DNA of 64,000 nt from Olsenella intestinalis (GCF_023276655.1 NZ_JALGRK010000001.1:1073501-1137500), one strand, 5' to 3'; counted from the first letter of the stretch, positions 15,746 to 24,625 are shown. The notes: a model not told the origin generated them from the sequence alone. Translations and numbers: made by a program.

Positions 15746-17023
15746 ATGAGCTCTATCGGAACCAAGTGCGTCCAGGCCGGCTACACCCCGGGCAACGGCG
15801 AGCCCCGCCAGATCCCCATCGTGCAGTCGACCACGTTCAAGTACGACACCTCCGAGCACATGGGCCAGCTCTTCGACCTCGAGGCGTCCGGCTACTTCTA
15901 CACGCGCCTGCAGAACCCCACCAACGACGCCGTCGCCGCCAAGATCTGCGCCCTCGAGGGCGGCTCGGCGGCCATGCTCACGAGCTCCGGCCAGGCCGCA
16001 AACTTCTTCGCGGTCTTCAACATCGCCGAGTGCGGCGACCACGTGGTGGCCAGCCAGTCCATCTACGGCGGCACCTTCAACCTGCTCGCCCACACCCTGC
16101 ACAAGATGGGCATCGAGCTCACCTTCGTCTCGCCCGACTGCACGCCCGAGGAGCTCGACGCGGCCTTCCGCCCCAACACCAAGTGCGTCTTCGGCGAGAC
16201 GGTCGCCAACCCCGCGCTCACGGTGCTCGACATCGAGAAGTTCGCCGCCGCGGCCCACGCCCACGGCGTGCCCCTGATCGTCGACAACACCTTCCCCACG
16301 CCCGTCATGTGCCGCCCGATCGAGTGGGGCGCCGACATCGTGACCCACTCCACCACCAAGTACATGGACGGCCACGGCGCAGGCGTCGGCGGCGCGATCG
16401 TCGACTCCGGCAACTTCGACTGGATGGCCCACGCCGAGAAGTTCCCCGGCCTCTGCACCCCCGACGAGTCATACCACGGCATCGTCTACGCCGAGAAGTT
16501 CGGCAACGCCGGCGCCTTCATCACCAAGGCCACGAGCCAGCTCATGCGCGACTTCGGCTCCATCCAGAGCCCGCAGAACGCGTATCTGCTCAACCTCGGC
16601 CTCGAGAGCCTCCACGTCCGCATGCCGCGCCACTGCGCAAACGGCCAGGCCATGGCCGAGTTCCTCGCGGCGCACCCCAAGGTCGAGGCCGTCAACTACC
16701 CCGGCCTCCCGGGCGACGCCTACCACGAGCTCGCCGAGAAGTACCTGCCCAACGGCTCGTGCGGCGTCGTCTCCTTCGAGGTCGCCGGCGGTCGCGAGGC
16801 GGCCGAGCGCTTCATGGCGGCCCTCAGGCTCTGCGCCATCGAGACCCACGTGGCCGACGCGCGCACCTGCTGCCTGCACCCCGCCAGCTCGACGCACCGA
16901 CAGATGACCGACGACGAGCTGCGCGCCGCGGGCATCGGCCCCGCCATGGTGCGCCTCTCCTGCGGCCTCGAGGACGCGGCCGACCTGATCGCCGACGTCG
17001 AGCAGGCGCTCGCGCGCGCCTAG
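15746..17023 (+). CDS. metY: O-acetylhomoserine sulfhydrylase / cystathionine-gamma-synthase-family PLP enzyme
   Basis: 425 residues, cytosolic. It uses PLP to make homocysteine from O-acetyl-L-homoserine and sulfide (or cysteine from O-acetylserine). Features: QSTTFKYDTSEHM, YTRLQNPTN, SSGQAAN, the aspartate strand VDNTFPTPV, the PLP lysine in HSTTKYMDGHG near residue 205, and SSTHRQMTDDELRAAG near the C-terminus, which is typical of the MetY branch rather than MetB. AAGGAGG lies directly upstream of the ATG. It begins a run of three co-directional genes with gaps of 11 and 1 bases. The 5' region (15603-15745) holds no riboswitch class I can recognise. Confidence 0.92.
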   Translation: MSSIGTKCVQAGYTPGNGEPRQIPIVQSTTFKYDTSEHMGQLFDLEASGYFYTRLQNPTNDAVAAKICALEGGSAAMLTSSGQAANFFAVFNIAECGDHVVASQSIYGGTFNLLAHTLHKMGIELTFVSPDCTPEELDAAFRPNTKCVFGETVANPALTVLDIEKFAAAAHAHGVPLIVDNTFPTPVMCRPIEWGADIVTHSTTKYMDGHGAGVGGAIVDSGNFDWMAHAEKFPGLCTPDESYHGIVYAEKFGNAGAFITKATSQLMRDFGSIQSPQNAYLLNLGLESLHVRMPRHCANGQAMAEFLAAHPKVEAVNYPGLPGDAYHELAEKYLPNGSCGVVSFEVAGGREAAERFMAALRLCAIETHVADARTCCLHPASSTHRQMTDDELRAAGIGPAMVRLSCGLEDAADLIADVEQALARA

Positions 17024-17034
17024 CGCGGGCCCGC

Positions 17035-17775
17035 ATGGAGGCAAGCGTGCAGCGCGACTCACTGGTATACGTCCCGGCGGCCGCCGCCTACGCCATCGTG
17101 TTCGCGGCGTCCGACGACGGCGTCTGCGAGGTCGGCCTCATCGACCCCGGCGCCGACGACTACTCGCTCAGCGTCCCGACCGCCTCGGTCGAGCCGATGG
17201 AGCCGGCCGGGCCCGAGAACATGGCCGACCTCGCCGCCCAGCTCGCGGTGCTCCACCTGCGCGTGAGCCGCGGGATCGACGTGGCCCGCTCGTTCGAGGC
17301 CTTCGTCGGCCGCGCCGAGTCGGGCTCGCTCGAGCTCTGGTTCTCGCGCGGCTCCTCCCGCGCGACGCTCCTTGCCGAGCTCGATCCCACTGCCGAGAAG
17401 AGCCTGCGCTCCGCCCTCGAGGGCCTCGACCTGGGGCCCTGGTCCTCCGGTGGCCCCGCGCGCACGCCCTCCCTCGACGACTGGGGCTGGTCCGTGCAGG
17501 CCGTCGGCGCCCGCCTTGGCACCCAGGGCTACGGCCGCGCCGCCGCGCCCGCGGGCCTCGAGGCGCTCGTCTCGACCCTCCGCTCGCTCGGCGCGCCCGT
17601 GTCGTGGGGGACCGACGGTCCCGTCGCCGACGCCGTGGCCGACCTGCCGCAGGACGCCCCCGCCGACTCCGCGGACGCCGATGCCGCCAACGCCGACGCC
17701 CCCGACGCCGCGAGCGCACCCGGCCTCGGCGCGATCTCGGCCGCCATCCGCGCTGCTCTCGATGACGAGGCCTAG
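17035..17775 (+). CDS. Hypothetical protein, Ala/Asp-rich C-terminus
   Basis: 246 residues with no family I recognise. The N-terminal two thirds reads as a globular alpha/beta domain (VYVPAAAAYAIVFAASDDG, LEALVSTLRSLGAPVSW). The C-terminal stretch is a low-complexity Asp/Ala linker followed by a short helix (LGAISAAIRAALDDEA). No signal peptide or membrane segment. It starts 11 bases after metY and ends one base before the GIY-YIG gene, so it is probably co-transcribed. A GTG at 17047 is an alternative start. It contains a 10-mer copy in the EKS frame with the extended CTGCG. Confidence 0.65.
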   Translation: MEASVQRDSLVYVPAAAAYAIVFAASDDGVCEVGLIDPGADDYSLSVPTASVEPMEPAGPENMADLAAQLAVLHLRVSRGIDVARSFEAFVGRAESGSLELWFSRGSSRATLLAELDPTAEKSLRSALEGLDLGPWSSGGPARTPSLDDWGWSVQAVGARLGTQGYGRAAAPAGLEALVSTLRSLGAPVSWGTDGPVADAVADLPQDAPADSADADAANADAPDAASAPGLGAISAAIRAALDDEA

Positions 17776-17776
17776 C

Positions 17777-18136
17777 ATGTGCGAGAGCACCTACTACGTC
17801 TACGTCCTGCGCTGCGACGACGACACCCTCTACTCGGGCATCACGACCGACGTCGCGCGCCGGATGGGCGAGCACCGCTCCGGCTCCGCCGCGGCCGCCC
17901 GCTACACACGCCGCCACGGCGCGGCCGAGCTCGTCGGCCTCTGGAGCTGCGAGGGCCGCTCGGCCGCGAGCAAGCTCGAGTGGCGCCTCCATCACATGTC
18001 GCGCGCCCAGAAGCTCGCTCTTCTCGACCGCCCCGAGGACGCGGGAGAGGGCTTCGAGGTCGTAGGCGCCGCACGCCGAGAAGAGCTGTGGCTCCAGTCG
18101 GAGCCCGCCGGGGACGCGCGTCGCGCCTCCCGATAG
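17777..18136 (+). CDS. GIY-YIG nuclease-superfamily protein (YhbQ/UPF0213-like)
   Basis: 119 residues, the normal size for single-domain GIY-YIG proteins. The signature is YYVYVLRCDDDTLYSGITTD, followed by the catalytic arginine and histidine region ARRMGEHRSG and the C-terminal KLEWRLHHMSRAQK. Members of the UPF0213 group are structure-selective DNA nucleases or of unknown function. The C-terminal 30 residues are an extra Arg/Glu-rich tail. It carries two 10-mer copies 50 bases apart in opposite orientation (18017 and 18077), one encoded as ALL and one as REE, both with locally uncommon codons. Confidence 0.88.
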   Translation: MCESTYYVYVLRCDDDTLYSGITTDVARRMGEHRSGSAAAARYTRRHGAAELVGLWSCEGRSAASKLEWRLHHMSRAQKLALLDRPEDAGEGFEVVGAARREELWLQSEPAGDARRASR

Positions 18137-18249
18137 GCAGATAAATTTTGTCCGGTCGAACGCGTAAGCTTGTGACGTGGGGCGACCGGCGGACGCAAGG
18201 CCCGCCCGCGCGGTGCCATCCAGCTGAGGATCGTTGAGGAGCGTGCAAG

Positions 18250-19770
18250 ATGATCGAGATCGAGTGCCCTAAGTGCCACACCGTCTTCGAGGAGGACGAG
18301 TCCAAGTTCGCCAGCATCGTGCAGCAGGTGCGCGACAGGGAGTTCCACAAGGAGCTCGAGGCGCAGGTCGCCACCATCAAGGCGGCACACAAGAGCGAGC
18401 TCGAGGCCGAGCTGGCCAAGGCCGCCGGCGACGCGCGCGAGGAGACGTCGCGCAAGGACGAGGAGATCGCCTCGCTCAAGGCCCAGATGGAGGCCCTGGC
18501 CAAGCGTCAGGAGCTCGAGGTCGAGACGCGCCTTGCGGAGGCACGCCGCGAGGCCGACGTCCTTCGCGAGCAGGTCAAGCAGGAGCATGACGCGGCCGAG
18601 TCCAAGGTGAGGGAGGCGCTCTCGCAGGCCGCGCTCGAGAGCGAGCGCAAGCGCGCCGAGGTGGAGCGCACCGCAGGCGAGCGGGCCGCGCGCATCAAGA
18701 GCCTCGAGCAGGAGCTCGCCTCCGCCAAGGAGTCCTTCGAGAAGGACCGCGCCCTCGCCGTGAGCGAGGTGCGCCAGCAGCTCGAGGGCGAGCGCGACCG
18801 CTTCCGCCACGAGGCCGAGCTCGCGCGCAAGGACAACGAGGCCCTCAAGCAGAGCGCCGAGGTCCAGAGGCGCGACGCGGCCCTCAACCTCGAGCAGCTC
18901 ATTCGCGAGAAGGACAAGGAGATCGAGAACATCAAGAACCTGCGCGCCCAGCAGACCGTCAAGATGGTCGGCGAGGAGCTCGAGCAGCACTGCGAGACCG
19001 AGTTCAACAAGATGCGCGCCGCCTTCCCCAATGCCACCTTCGGGAAGGACAACACCGTGGAGGAGGGGACCAAGGGCGACTACATCTTCCGCGCGTTCGA
19101 CGAGGACGGGACCGAGTACCTCTCGATCATGTTCGAGATGAAGAACGAGGAGGAGTCCTCCACCCACAAGAAGCGCAACCAGGACCACTTCGACAAGCTC
19201 GACCGCGATCGCAAGAAGAAGAACTGCGAGTACGCGGTGCTCGTGAGCACACTCGAGAAGGACAACGACTTCTACAACCAGGGAATCGTCGACGTGTCGG
19301 GCATGTCGGGCCACGACCTCATGTTCGTGATCCGCCCGCAGTTCTTCATGCCACTGCTGTCGTTCCTCTCGGCCGCGGCCAAGTCGTCGGTCAAGTATCG
19401 CCGCGAGGTCGAGCGCCTCAAGAGCGAGAGCGTCGACATCGGCTTCTTCAACCAGGCGCTCGGCGAGTTCAAGGCCGGCTTCGGCCGCGACTACGAGCAC
19501 GCCTCGGCCAAGCTGACCGACGCGATGGACGGCATCGACAAGGCCATCAAGCAGCTCGAGAGGATCAAGGAGTCCTTCCGGCTCACCGAGACGCACCTCA
19601 CGCGCGCCAACAAGAAGGCCGAGGAGCTCACGATCAAGCGCCTCACCAAGAGCAGCCCCATGCTCGCGGAGCGCTTCGAGGCCCTCTCCGAGCAGGACGC
19701 GTCTCCCGTCGAGCCTGACCGCATCGAGGGCCCGGATGACGAGATTGGCAGCGCCTCGTCTCGGGAGTAG
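18250..19770 (+). CDS. DUF2130 domain-containing protein
   Basis: 506 residues. It starts with a short zinc-ribbon-like segment IECPKCHTVFEEDE, continues with a long coiled coil (about 30-230, dense in E, K, A and R), and then the conserved DUF2130 region (about 235-460: MRAAFPNATFGKDN, GDYIFRAFDEDG, SIMFEMKNE, NCEYAVLVSTLEKDN, FYNQGIVDVSG). The family is widespread, with no established biochemical function; its core has a restriction-endonuclease-like look (E...FEMKN). A GAGGAG ribosome site precedes the ATG. It stands alone between the metY cluster and a 10-mer copy. Confidence 0.88.
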   Translation: MIEIECPKCHTVFEEDESKFASIVQQVRDREFHKELEAQVATIKAAHKSELEAELAKAAGDAREETSRKDEEIASLKAQMEALAKRQELEVETRLAEARREADVLREQVKQEHDAAESKVREALSQAALESERKRAEVERTAGERAARIKSLEQELASAKESFEKDRALAVSEVRQQLEGERDRFRHEAELARKDNEALKQSAEVQRRDAALNLEQLIREKDKEIENIKNLRAQQTVKMVGEELEQHCETEFNKMRAAFPNATFGKDNTVEEGTKGDYIFRAFDEDGTEYLSIMFEMKNEEESSTHKKRNQDHFDKLDRDRKKKNCEYAVLVSTLEKDNDFYNQGIVDVSGMSGHDLMFVIRPQFFMPLLSFLSAAAKSSVKYRREVERLKSESVDIGFFNQALGEFKAGFGRDYEHASAKLTDAMDGIDKAIKQLERIKESFRLTETHLTRANKKAEELTIKRLTKSSPMLAERFEALSEQDASPVEPDRIEGPDDEIGSASSRE

Positions 19771-19776
19771 CGCGGG

Positions 19777-19786
19777 CGAGAAGAGC
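19777..19786 (+). repeat. Intergenic copy of the 10-mer CGAGAAGAGC
   Basis: Extended CGAGAAGAGCCTGCG form, 6 bases after the DUF2130 stop. The surrounding bases GCGGGCGAGAAGAGCCTGCG are identical to those at 6005-6024. Confidence 0.9.
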
Positions 19787-19803
19787 CTGCGTCGTGCCCC
19801 GCG

Positions 19804-19836
19804 CATGGTCGTGGCCCGCTCATGACCGTGGCCCGC
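19804..19836. repeat. Imperfect 17-bp tandem repeat downstream of DUF2130 gene
   Basis: CATGGTCGTGGCCCGC (19804-19819) and CATGACCGTGGCCCGC (19821-19836) match at 14 of 16 positions. This is another short tandem duplication beside a 10-mer copy. Confidence 0.6.
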
Positions 19837-19844
19837 GCACGAAA

Positions 19845-19876
19845 AGGGGAGGGGGCGAGCAAGCTCGTCCCCTCCC
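19845..19876 (-). terminator. Terminator between convergent DUF2130 and zinc-ribbon genes
   Basis: A long GC stem (GGGAGGGG.CGAGC paired with GCTCG.CCCCTCCC, two-base loop). On the minus strand it is followed by TTTTC, so it mainly ends the zinc-ribbon gene transcript and probably also stops the convergent one. Confidence 0.82.
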
Positions 19877-19902
19877 GTCGTCTTGGTGCTCTGTGCCGCG
19901 CG

Positions 19903-21015
19903 CTAGACGCTGATCGTGCGGTAGGTCGTGTCGTACTTGGAGAGCGCCGACCCGATGGCGCCGGTCGCGGCGCACGACTCCTCGAAGGGCGTCGTGAGCT
20001 GCTCGGGGTAGTACTCGGGGTAGTTGAATCCGAGGTCCCAGCCCCAGAACTTGTTGACCTCGGCCATGACGGCGCTGAGGTTGTCGTAGCACGAGACGAT
20101 GCTCTGGTTGGCGGTGTTGTACTTCGACGAGGTGGCGATGCCCGAGGTCCTGGCGCTGTCCTGCGCGGCCGTGACCTCGTCGGCGAGGGCCTTCATCTCC
20201 TGGGCGACCTGCTCGCGCTCGGCCCTCGTCTTGGTGTGCGTGGTGCGGTAGGTCTCGACGGCGTCCTTGACCTTCTCGGCCTCGGCGTCGAGCTTGTCGA
20301 GGTTGGCCTTGACCTTCTCGTGGTCGGCCTTCTCCTGCGCCGTCTCGCCGTCGTCCTTGGACGTGGAGTCGCCGGAGTTGCCGGAGTTGCTGGAGGAGTC
20401 GCCGGAGTTCGAGTTCGAGCTCGAGTTGGAGCTCTGGCCGGAGTTGTTCTGCTGGTTCTGGGCGGCGCCGTTTACGACGTTGGCGACGTTCTTGGCCTGC
20501 GGGTCGGTGTTGGAGCTGCCGCAGCTGCGCATGAGGATGAAGACGAGGCCGATCGCCACGAGCGCGACCGCGCCGATGATGATCAGGTAGCGACGGTTGC
20601 CGCTCTCCCACTCGTCCTCGCCCTTGAAGCGCTCCTCGTGGTGGGGGTTGACGGCCAGGGGCGAGACGATCGTGGTCGTGGCGGCACGCTGCTCGCCCGG
20701 GCGCTCGCCCTTCTCGTCGCCCGCGGCATCCTCGACGCCGTGCTCCTTTGCCTCGCTGTCCTCGGCCTCGTCGGGCGCGGTGCCCTGGGCGGCGCCGTGG
20801 GGCGCAAGCGGCGCCTCGGGCTGCGGGTCGGGCGAGGCGATTCCCTCGTCGACCGCGAGGTTGATCTTGTTCATGATCGAGGTGACCTCGCCGGGCCCCT
20901 GCTTCTGGCCGCCGTCGGCGGTGGCCCACTCGTCGAGGTGGGTCCCGCATTCGATGCAGTAGATCTGTCCGGGCCTGAGAGAGGCCCCGCAGTGTGGGCA
21001 AAACTTGGGCGTCAT
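19903..21015 (-). CDS. Zinc-ribbon membrane protein with extracellular coiled-coil domain
   Basis: 370 residues. It has an N-terminal zinc ribbon (CPHCGASL...CIECGTHL, residues 6-30), an acidic/polar cytoplasmic linker to about 155, one transmembrane helix (YLIIIGAVALVAIGLVFILM, about 158-178), then a Ser/Asn/Gly/Gln-rich linker and a predicted coiled coil (DHEKVKANLDKLDAEAEKV) outside. The C-terminal 90 residues contain two cysteines that could form a disulfide. This zinc_ribbon_2-TM architecture is common in Coriobacteria and Firmicutes but has no fixed function. It is divergent from the nuclease gene. Confidence 0.72.
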   Translation of the reverse strand: MTPKFCPHCGASLRPGQIYCIECGTHLDEWATADGGQKQGPGEVTSIMNKINLAVDEGIASPDPQPEAPLAPHGAAQGTAPDEAEDSEAKEHGVEDAAGDEKGERPGEQRAATTTIVSPLAVNPHHEERFKGEDEWESGNRRYLIIIGAVALVAIGLVFILMRSCGSSNTDPQAKNVANVVNGAAQNQQNNSGQSSNSSSNSNSGDSSSNSGNSGDSTSKDDGETAQEKADHEKVKANLDKLDAEAEKVKDAVETYRTTHTKTRAEREQVAQEMKALADEVTAAQDSARTSGIATSSKYNTANQSIVSCYDNLSAVMAEVNKFWGWDLGFNYPEYYPEQLTTPFEESCAATGAIGSALSKYDTTYRTISV

Positions 21016-21186
21016 ACGCTACACTCCATTGGATTGGCGGGTGCTCGCGCGCCCGCCACGCGGGCACGTGACTAGTAGTGTACTTGCTTTGTGGATTTTT
21101 TCTCATGAAAACGGCGCATTGTTTTATGCGTCGCTAATGCATGCGCGCCACGCGCGATGGTTGTCTTGTCGAAGGGGGCGGTTCAC

Positions 21187-21945
21187 ATGGCGCGAGGCAG
21201 GGCGAGAGGAGCGGCCGCCGTGGCCGTGGCCGCGGCCGTGGCCTGCGCGGCAGGCATTGGTGCGCTTCGCCTCGAGGGCGTGCTGCCGGGCCTTCGCCCG
21301 CAGGCATCCGCGCCGGCGGGTGGCTCGCTCGAGAAGCCCACCGAGTGGGTGGAGGCTGAGTCCCCCAACTACGTCAGGCTCGCCGGGACCGCCCGCATCG
21401 CCGAGACGCTCGCGCCTGGCGAGGTTCGCTACGCGCCGCTCGACGCCCTGGGGCGTGCCGGTCGCGTCGAGGCCTGCGTCACCGCTCGGATGGTGGAGGA
21501 GGGCGTGGCCCGCGAGCGCGCGGCAGAGCTTCCCGACCCCGCGGGCTGGGGCCACAACGCCCGCGCCGAGATCGAGCTTCCGGGAGGGCGCGTCTACCGC
21601 GGCTGGTTCTGGAACCGCAGCCACCTGCTGGCCAAGTCGCTCGGCGGGGCCGACGCCCTCGAGAACCTGGTCTGCGGCACGCGCATGCAGAACGTGGGCG
21701 CAAACGACGGCCAGGGCGGCATGGCCATGGTCGAGACCGCGTGCCGCTCGTGGCTGCGTGACTTTCCCGACCAGACGATCTCCTACGTGGCCACGCCCCT
21801 CTACGTGGCCGGCGAGCTCGTGCCGCGCAGCGTGGTGGTGGACGCCCGCTCCTCGGACGGCTCGATCGACGAGGAGGTCGAGGTCTACAACTGCGCCAAG
21901 GGCTACGTCATCGACTACGCCGCGGGCACCTTCGAGCGCGCGTAG
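21187..21945 (+). CDS. Secreted or membrane-anchored DNA/RNA non-specific endonuclease (streptodornase/EndA-like)
   Basis: 252 residues. An Ala-rich signal or anchor segment (about 8-32, AAVAVAAAVACAAGIGAL) is followed by a beta-beta-alpha-metal nuclease domain. The catalytic block is NRSHLLAKSLGG near residue 140, then GTRMQNVG. This NRSH form, rather than DRGH, resembles streptococcal DNases and is related to the DNA-entry nuclease EndA of pneumococcus. The His is the general base, and the later Asn residues would bind the metal. The start at 21187 has AAGGGGG upstream; a longer start at 21157 does not. Role could be nutrient scavenging, defence against extracellular DNA, or processing of DNA during uptake. 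Confidence 0.88.
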   Translation: MARGRARGAAAVAVAAAVACAAGIGALRLEGVLPGLRPQASAPAGGSLEKPTEWVEAESPNYVRLAGTARIAETLAPGEVRYAPLDALGRAGRVEACVTARMVEEGVARERAAELPDPAGWGHNARAEIELPGGRVYRGWFWNRSHLLAKSLGGADALENLVCGTRMQNVGANDGQGGMAMVETACRSWLRDFPDQTISYVATPLYVAGELVPRSVVVDARSSDGSIDEEVEVYNCAKGYVIDYAAGTFERA

Positions 21946-21953
21946 GGGACGAG

Positions 21954-21973
21954 GGCGCAGGCGAGGCGCAGGC
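21954..21973. repeat. Short direct repeat GGCGCAGGC x2
   Basis: Copies at 21954-21962 and 21965-21973 (11-base period), directly adjoining and overlapping the 10-mer copy at 21972-21981. Confidence 0.55.
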
Positions 21974-21981
21974 TCTTCTCG
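21972..21981 (-). repeat. Intergenic copy of the 10-mer CGAGAAGAGC between convergent genes
   Basis: GCTCTTCTCG on the plus strand; its last base adjoins the glpK stop codon. Read on the minus strand it is the extended CGAGAAGAGCCTGCG. Confidence 0.9.
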
Positions 21982-23472
21982 TCACATGGCGCGGCGCACG
22001 GCGTCGGCCCAGCCGGCCACGGCGCGCTCGGCGGCCTTTGCGTCCATCTGGGGCTCGAAGACGTCGTCGCTCTCGCGCATGGCGGCGAGCTCGTCGGTTC
22101 CGGACCAGAAGCCGCTCGTGAGGCCCGCGAGGTAGGCGGCGCCGAGCGAGGTCGTCTCGATGTTCTGCGGCCGGTGGACGGTCGCGCGCAGCACGTCGGC
22201 CTGGAACTGCATGAGGAAGCCGTTTCGCGACGCGCCGCCGTCCACGTTGAGGGTGTCGAGGGAGACGCCCGCGTCGGCCTCCATGGCGCGCACGAGGTCG
22301 TAGGTCTGGAAGGCGAGCGCCTCGAGGGCGGCGCGGGCGATGTGCGCGGGCGTGGTGCCGCGCGTGAGTCCGCAGATGAGGCCGCGGGCGTCGGCGTTCC
22401 AGTACGGCGCGCCGAGGCCCGTGAAGGCCGGCACGATGTGGACCCCGCCGGTGTCGTCGACGCTCTGGGCGAGGAACTCGGTCTCCTCGGCGCTCCTGAT
22501 GAGGTGCATCTCGTCGCGCAGCCACTGGATGAGCGCGCCCGCCACGAACACGCTGCCCTCGAGGGCGTACTCGGTGTGGTCGCAGCCGGGAGGCGACGCG
22601 ACGATCGTGGTCACGAGGTTGTGGCTCGACGTCGGGGCCTCGGCGCCGGTGTGCATGAGCAGGAAGCAGCCCGTGCCGTAGGTGTTCTTGGCCTGGCCGG
22701 CCGAGAGGCAGCACTGGCCGAAGAGGGCCGACTGCTGGTCGCCGACGACGCCGCAGATGGGGATCCCGGCCGGGACCCCGGGGTAGCTCGTCTCGCCGAA
22801 GAAGGACGCCGAGGGCCTGACCTCGGGCATCATCGAGCGCGGGACGTCGAAGAGGGCGAGAAGGTCGTCGTCCCACACGCCGCGGTGGATGTCGAAGAGC
22901 ATGGTGCGGCTCGCGTTGGTGGCGTCGGTCGCGTGGACGAGCCCTCCCGTGAGGACCCACACGAGCCAGGTGTCGACGGTGCCGAAGAGCAGCTCGCCGG
23001 CCTCGGCGCGCTCGCGGGCGCCCTCGACGTTGTCGAGCAGCCAGGAGATCTTGCTGGCCGAGAAGTACGCGTCCGGCAGGAGGCCGGTCTTGGCCTGGAC
23101 CATGGAGCGCACCTCGGGCGTGCCGCAGAGCTCGTCGACGAGCCCCGCCGTGCGGCGGCACTGCCAGACGATGGCGTTGTGGATGGGCTCGCCGGTGGTG
23201 GGGTCCCATACGATGGTGGTCTCGCGCTGGTTGTCGATGCCGATGGCGGCGACGTTGTCGCGGGAGAGCCGGTGCTTGCTGACGAGTTCGGTGAGGCAGC
23301 CGAGCTGCGAGTAGAGTATCTCCTGCGGGTTGTGCTCGACCCAGCCGGGTTGGGGGTAGATCTGCTGGTAGGTGCGCTGGACGCAGTCGACCATGGCACC
23401 GCCTCGGTCGATGAGCACGGCGCGCGAGGAGGTCGTGCCCTGGTCGAGCGCGATGACGTAGGTCTCGGCCAT
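21982..23472 (-). CDS. glpK: Glycerol kinase
   Basis: 496 residues, full length. It phosphorylates glycerol to sn-glycerol-3-phosphate with ATP. FGGY-family motifs: IALDQGTTSSRAVL at the N-terminus, the glycerol-contacting WVEHNP and NQRETTIVWD, the GTGCFLLMHTG ATP loop, AFTGLGAPYW, and LNVDGGASRNGFLMQFQAD near the C-terminus. It follows the lipase gene with a single base between stop and start, so it is translationally coupled. Together they would release and activate glycerol from glycerides. No glpF or glpO/D is seen here. Confidence 0.96.
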   Translation of the reverse strand: MAETYVIALDQGTTSSRAVLIDRGGAMVDCVQRTYQQIYPQPGWVEHNPQEILYSQLGCLTELVSKHRLSRDNVAAIGIDNQRETTIVWDPTTGEPIHNAIVWQCRRTAGLVDELCGTPEVRSMVQAKTGLLPDAYFSASKISWLLDNVEGARERAEAGELLFGTVDTWLVWVLTGGLVHATDATNASRTMLFDIHRGVWDDDLLALFDVPRSMMPEVRPSASFFGETSYPGVPAGIPICGVVGDQQSALFGQCCLSAGQAKNTYGTGCFLLMHTGAEAPTSSHNLVTTIVASPPGCDHTEYALEGSVFVAGALIQWLRDEMHLIRSAEETEFLAQSVDDTGGVHIVPAFTGLGAPYWNADARGLICGLTRGTTPAHIARAALEALAFQTYDLVRAMEADAGVSLDTLNVDGGASRNGFLMQFQADVLRATVHRPQNIETTSLGAAYLAGLTSGFWSGTDELAAMRESDDVFEPQMDAKAAERAVAGWADAVRRAM

Positions 23473-23473
23473 G

Positions 23474-24493
23474 CTACGCCTCCTGTCCCGGCGCCCTGAA
23501 CGGCGCCGTGGTCGCCTCGGCGACGGCGCCGCGCGAGTCGAGCCACGCGAGGACGTCGTCGACCACGACGTCGCGGCTCTTCTCCTTGAGGATCTCGTGG
23601 CGCATGCCCTCGTAGATCTTGCAGGTGACGTCGTCGGAGCCGGCGCGGCGCGCGAGCTCGGCGGAGGCGGTCACGCCCTCTCCGAAGTCGCCGACCGGGT
23701 CCTGCGCGCCGGCGATGTAGAGCAGCGGCAGCTGGTGGGGGACGCGCTGGGCGCACTCGAGGGTGCAGACCTCGGCCGTGAGGTCGGTCAGCGTCGCGTA
23801 GCCGCCCGCCGAGAACGTGAATCCGCACTCGTCGTCGGCCAGGAAGCGGTTGATGTTGTCGCGGTCGAACGAGAGCCAGTCGGAGGGGGTCTGGGCGTCC
23901 TCGATCATGGACGAGTAGCTGCCCTCGGCCATCGACTGCAGAAGCGGGCTCTTGTAATCGACGCCGCGGACGCGCGCGATGAGGCGCGCGAGGGTGCGGC
24001 CGGCCCGCGACTTGGCGGGCGGGATGAAGCCCGTGCCGCAGAGGATGGCGCCCGCGAGCCCGCCGCCGTGGCGGGAGACGTAGCTGCGGGTGACGAAGCT
24101 GCCCATGGAGTGGCCGAACACGAAGAGCGGGACCTTTTCGCCCACATGCTCGCACGCGATGCGGCGCAGCTCGTGGACGTCGGCGACGAGCACGTCACGC
24201 CCGTCGACGGGCAGGCACCCGAGCCTGTCGGGCGTCGTGGAGGAGCCGTGCCCGACCTGGTTGTGGCCGCAGACCAGGTAGCCGTGGCGGGCCAGGTCGC
24301 GCGCGAAGGCGTCGTAGCGCTCGATGTGCTCGCACATGCCGTGGACGAGGAGGACCACGCCGCGCGGCTCCACGAGGCCCGCCTCGAGGGGGTTCTCGCC
24401 CCACCACAGGTAGCCGCGGATGAGCGAGCGCCCGTCCGCCGAGTCGAAGGAGATGTCGTACCGTCCGATCTCGCCCGTTGCCTGCTGCTGCAT
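23474..24493 (-). CDS. Alpha/beta hydrolase, monoglyceride lipase-like (serine aminopeptidase S33 fold)
   Basis: 339 residues, no signal peptide, so intracellular. Blocks: oxyanion region LLVHGMCEHIERYD, GHGSS, nucleophile elbow VFGHSMGSFVTR near residue 120, an aspartate in GAQDPVGDFG near 285 and the histidine in YEGMRHEILKE near 310. This pattern fits lysophospholipase/monoacylglycerol lipases. The start at 24493 has GGGAGGG upstream. Coupling to glpK strongly suggests the products are fatty acid and glycerol that enter glycolysis via glycerol-3-phosphate. Confidence 0.88.
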   Translation of the reverse strand: MQQQATGEIGRYDISFDSADGRSLIRGYLWWGENPLEAGLVEPRGVVLLVHGMCEHIERYDAFARDLARHGYLVCGHNQVGHGSSTTPDRLGCLPVDGRDVLVADVHELRRIACEHVGEKVPLFVFGHSMGSFVTRSYVSRHGGGLAGAILCGTGFIPPAKSRAGRTLARLIARVRGVDYKSPLLQSMAEGSYSSMIEDAQTPSDWLSFDRDNINRFLADDECGFTFSAGGYATLTDLTAEVCTLECAQRVPHQLPLLYIAGAQDPVGDFGEGVTASAELARRAGSDDVTCKIYEGMRHEILKEKSRDVVVDDVLAWLDSRGAVAEATTAPFRAPGQEA

Positions 24494-24625
24494 GCGCAAC
24501 CCTCCCTCTCGCGCCGGTGCGGCGCGGCTCTGCTCTTGTGGTCGCAGTCGAGTATATGGGTGGGCGGCCCCGCGCGGGGGCACCCGTCCGCGAGCGTGGC
24601 GCGCCCCGGGCGGTGGGCGGCTGGG

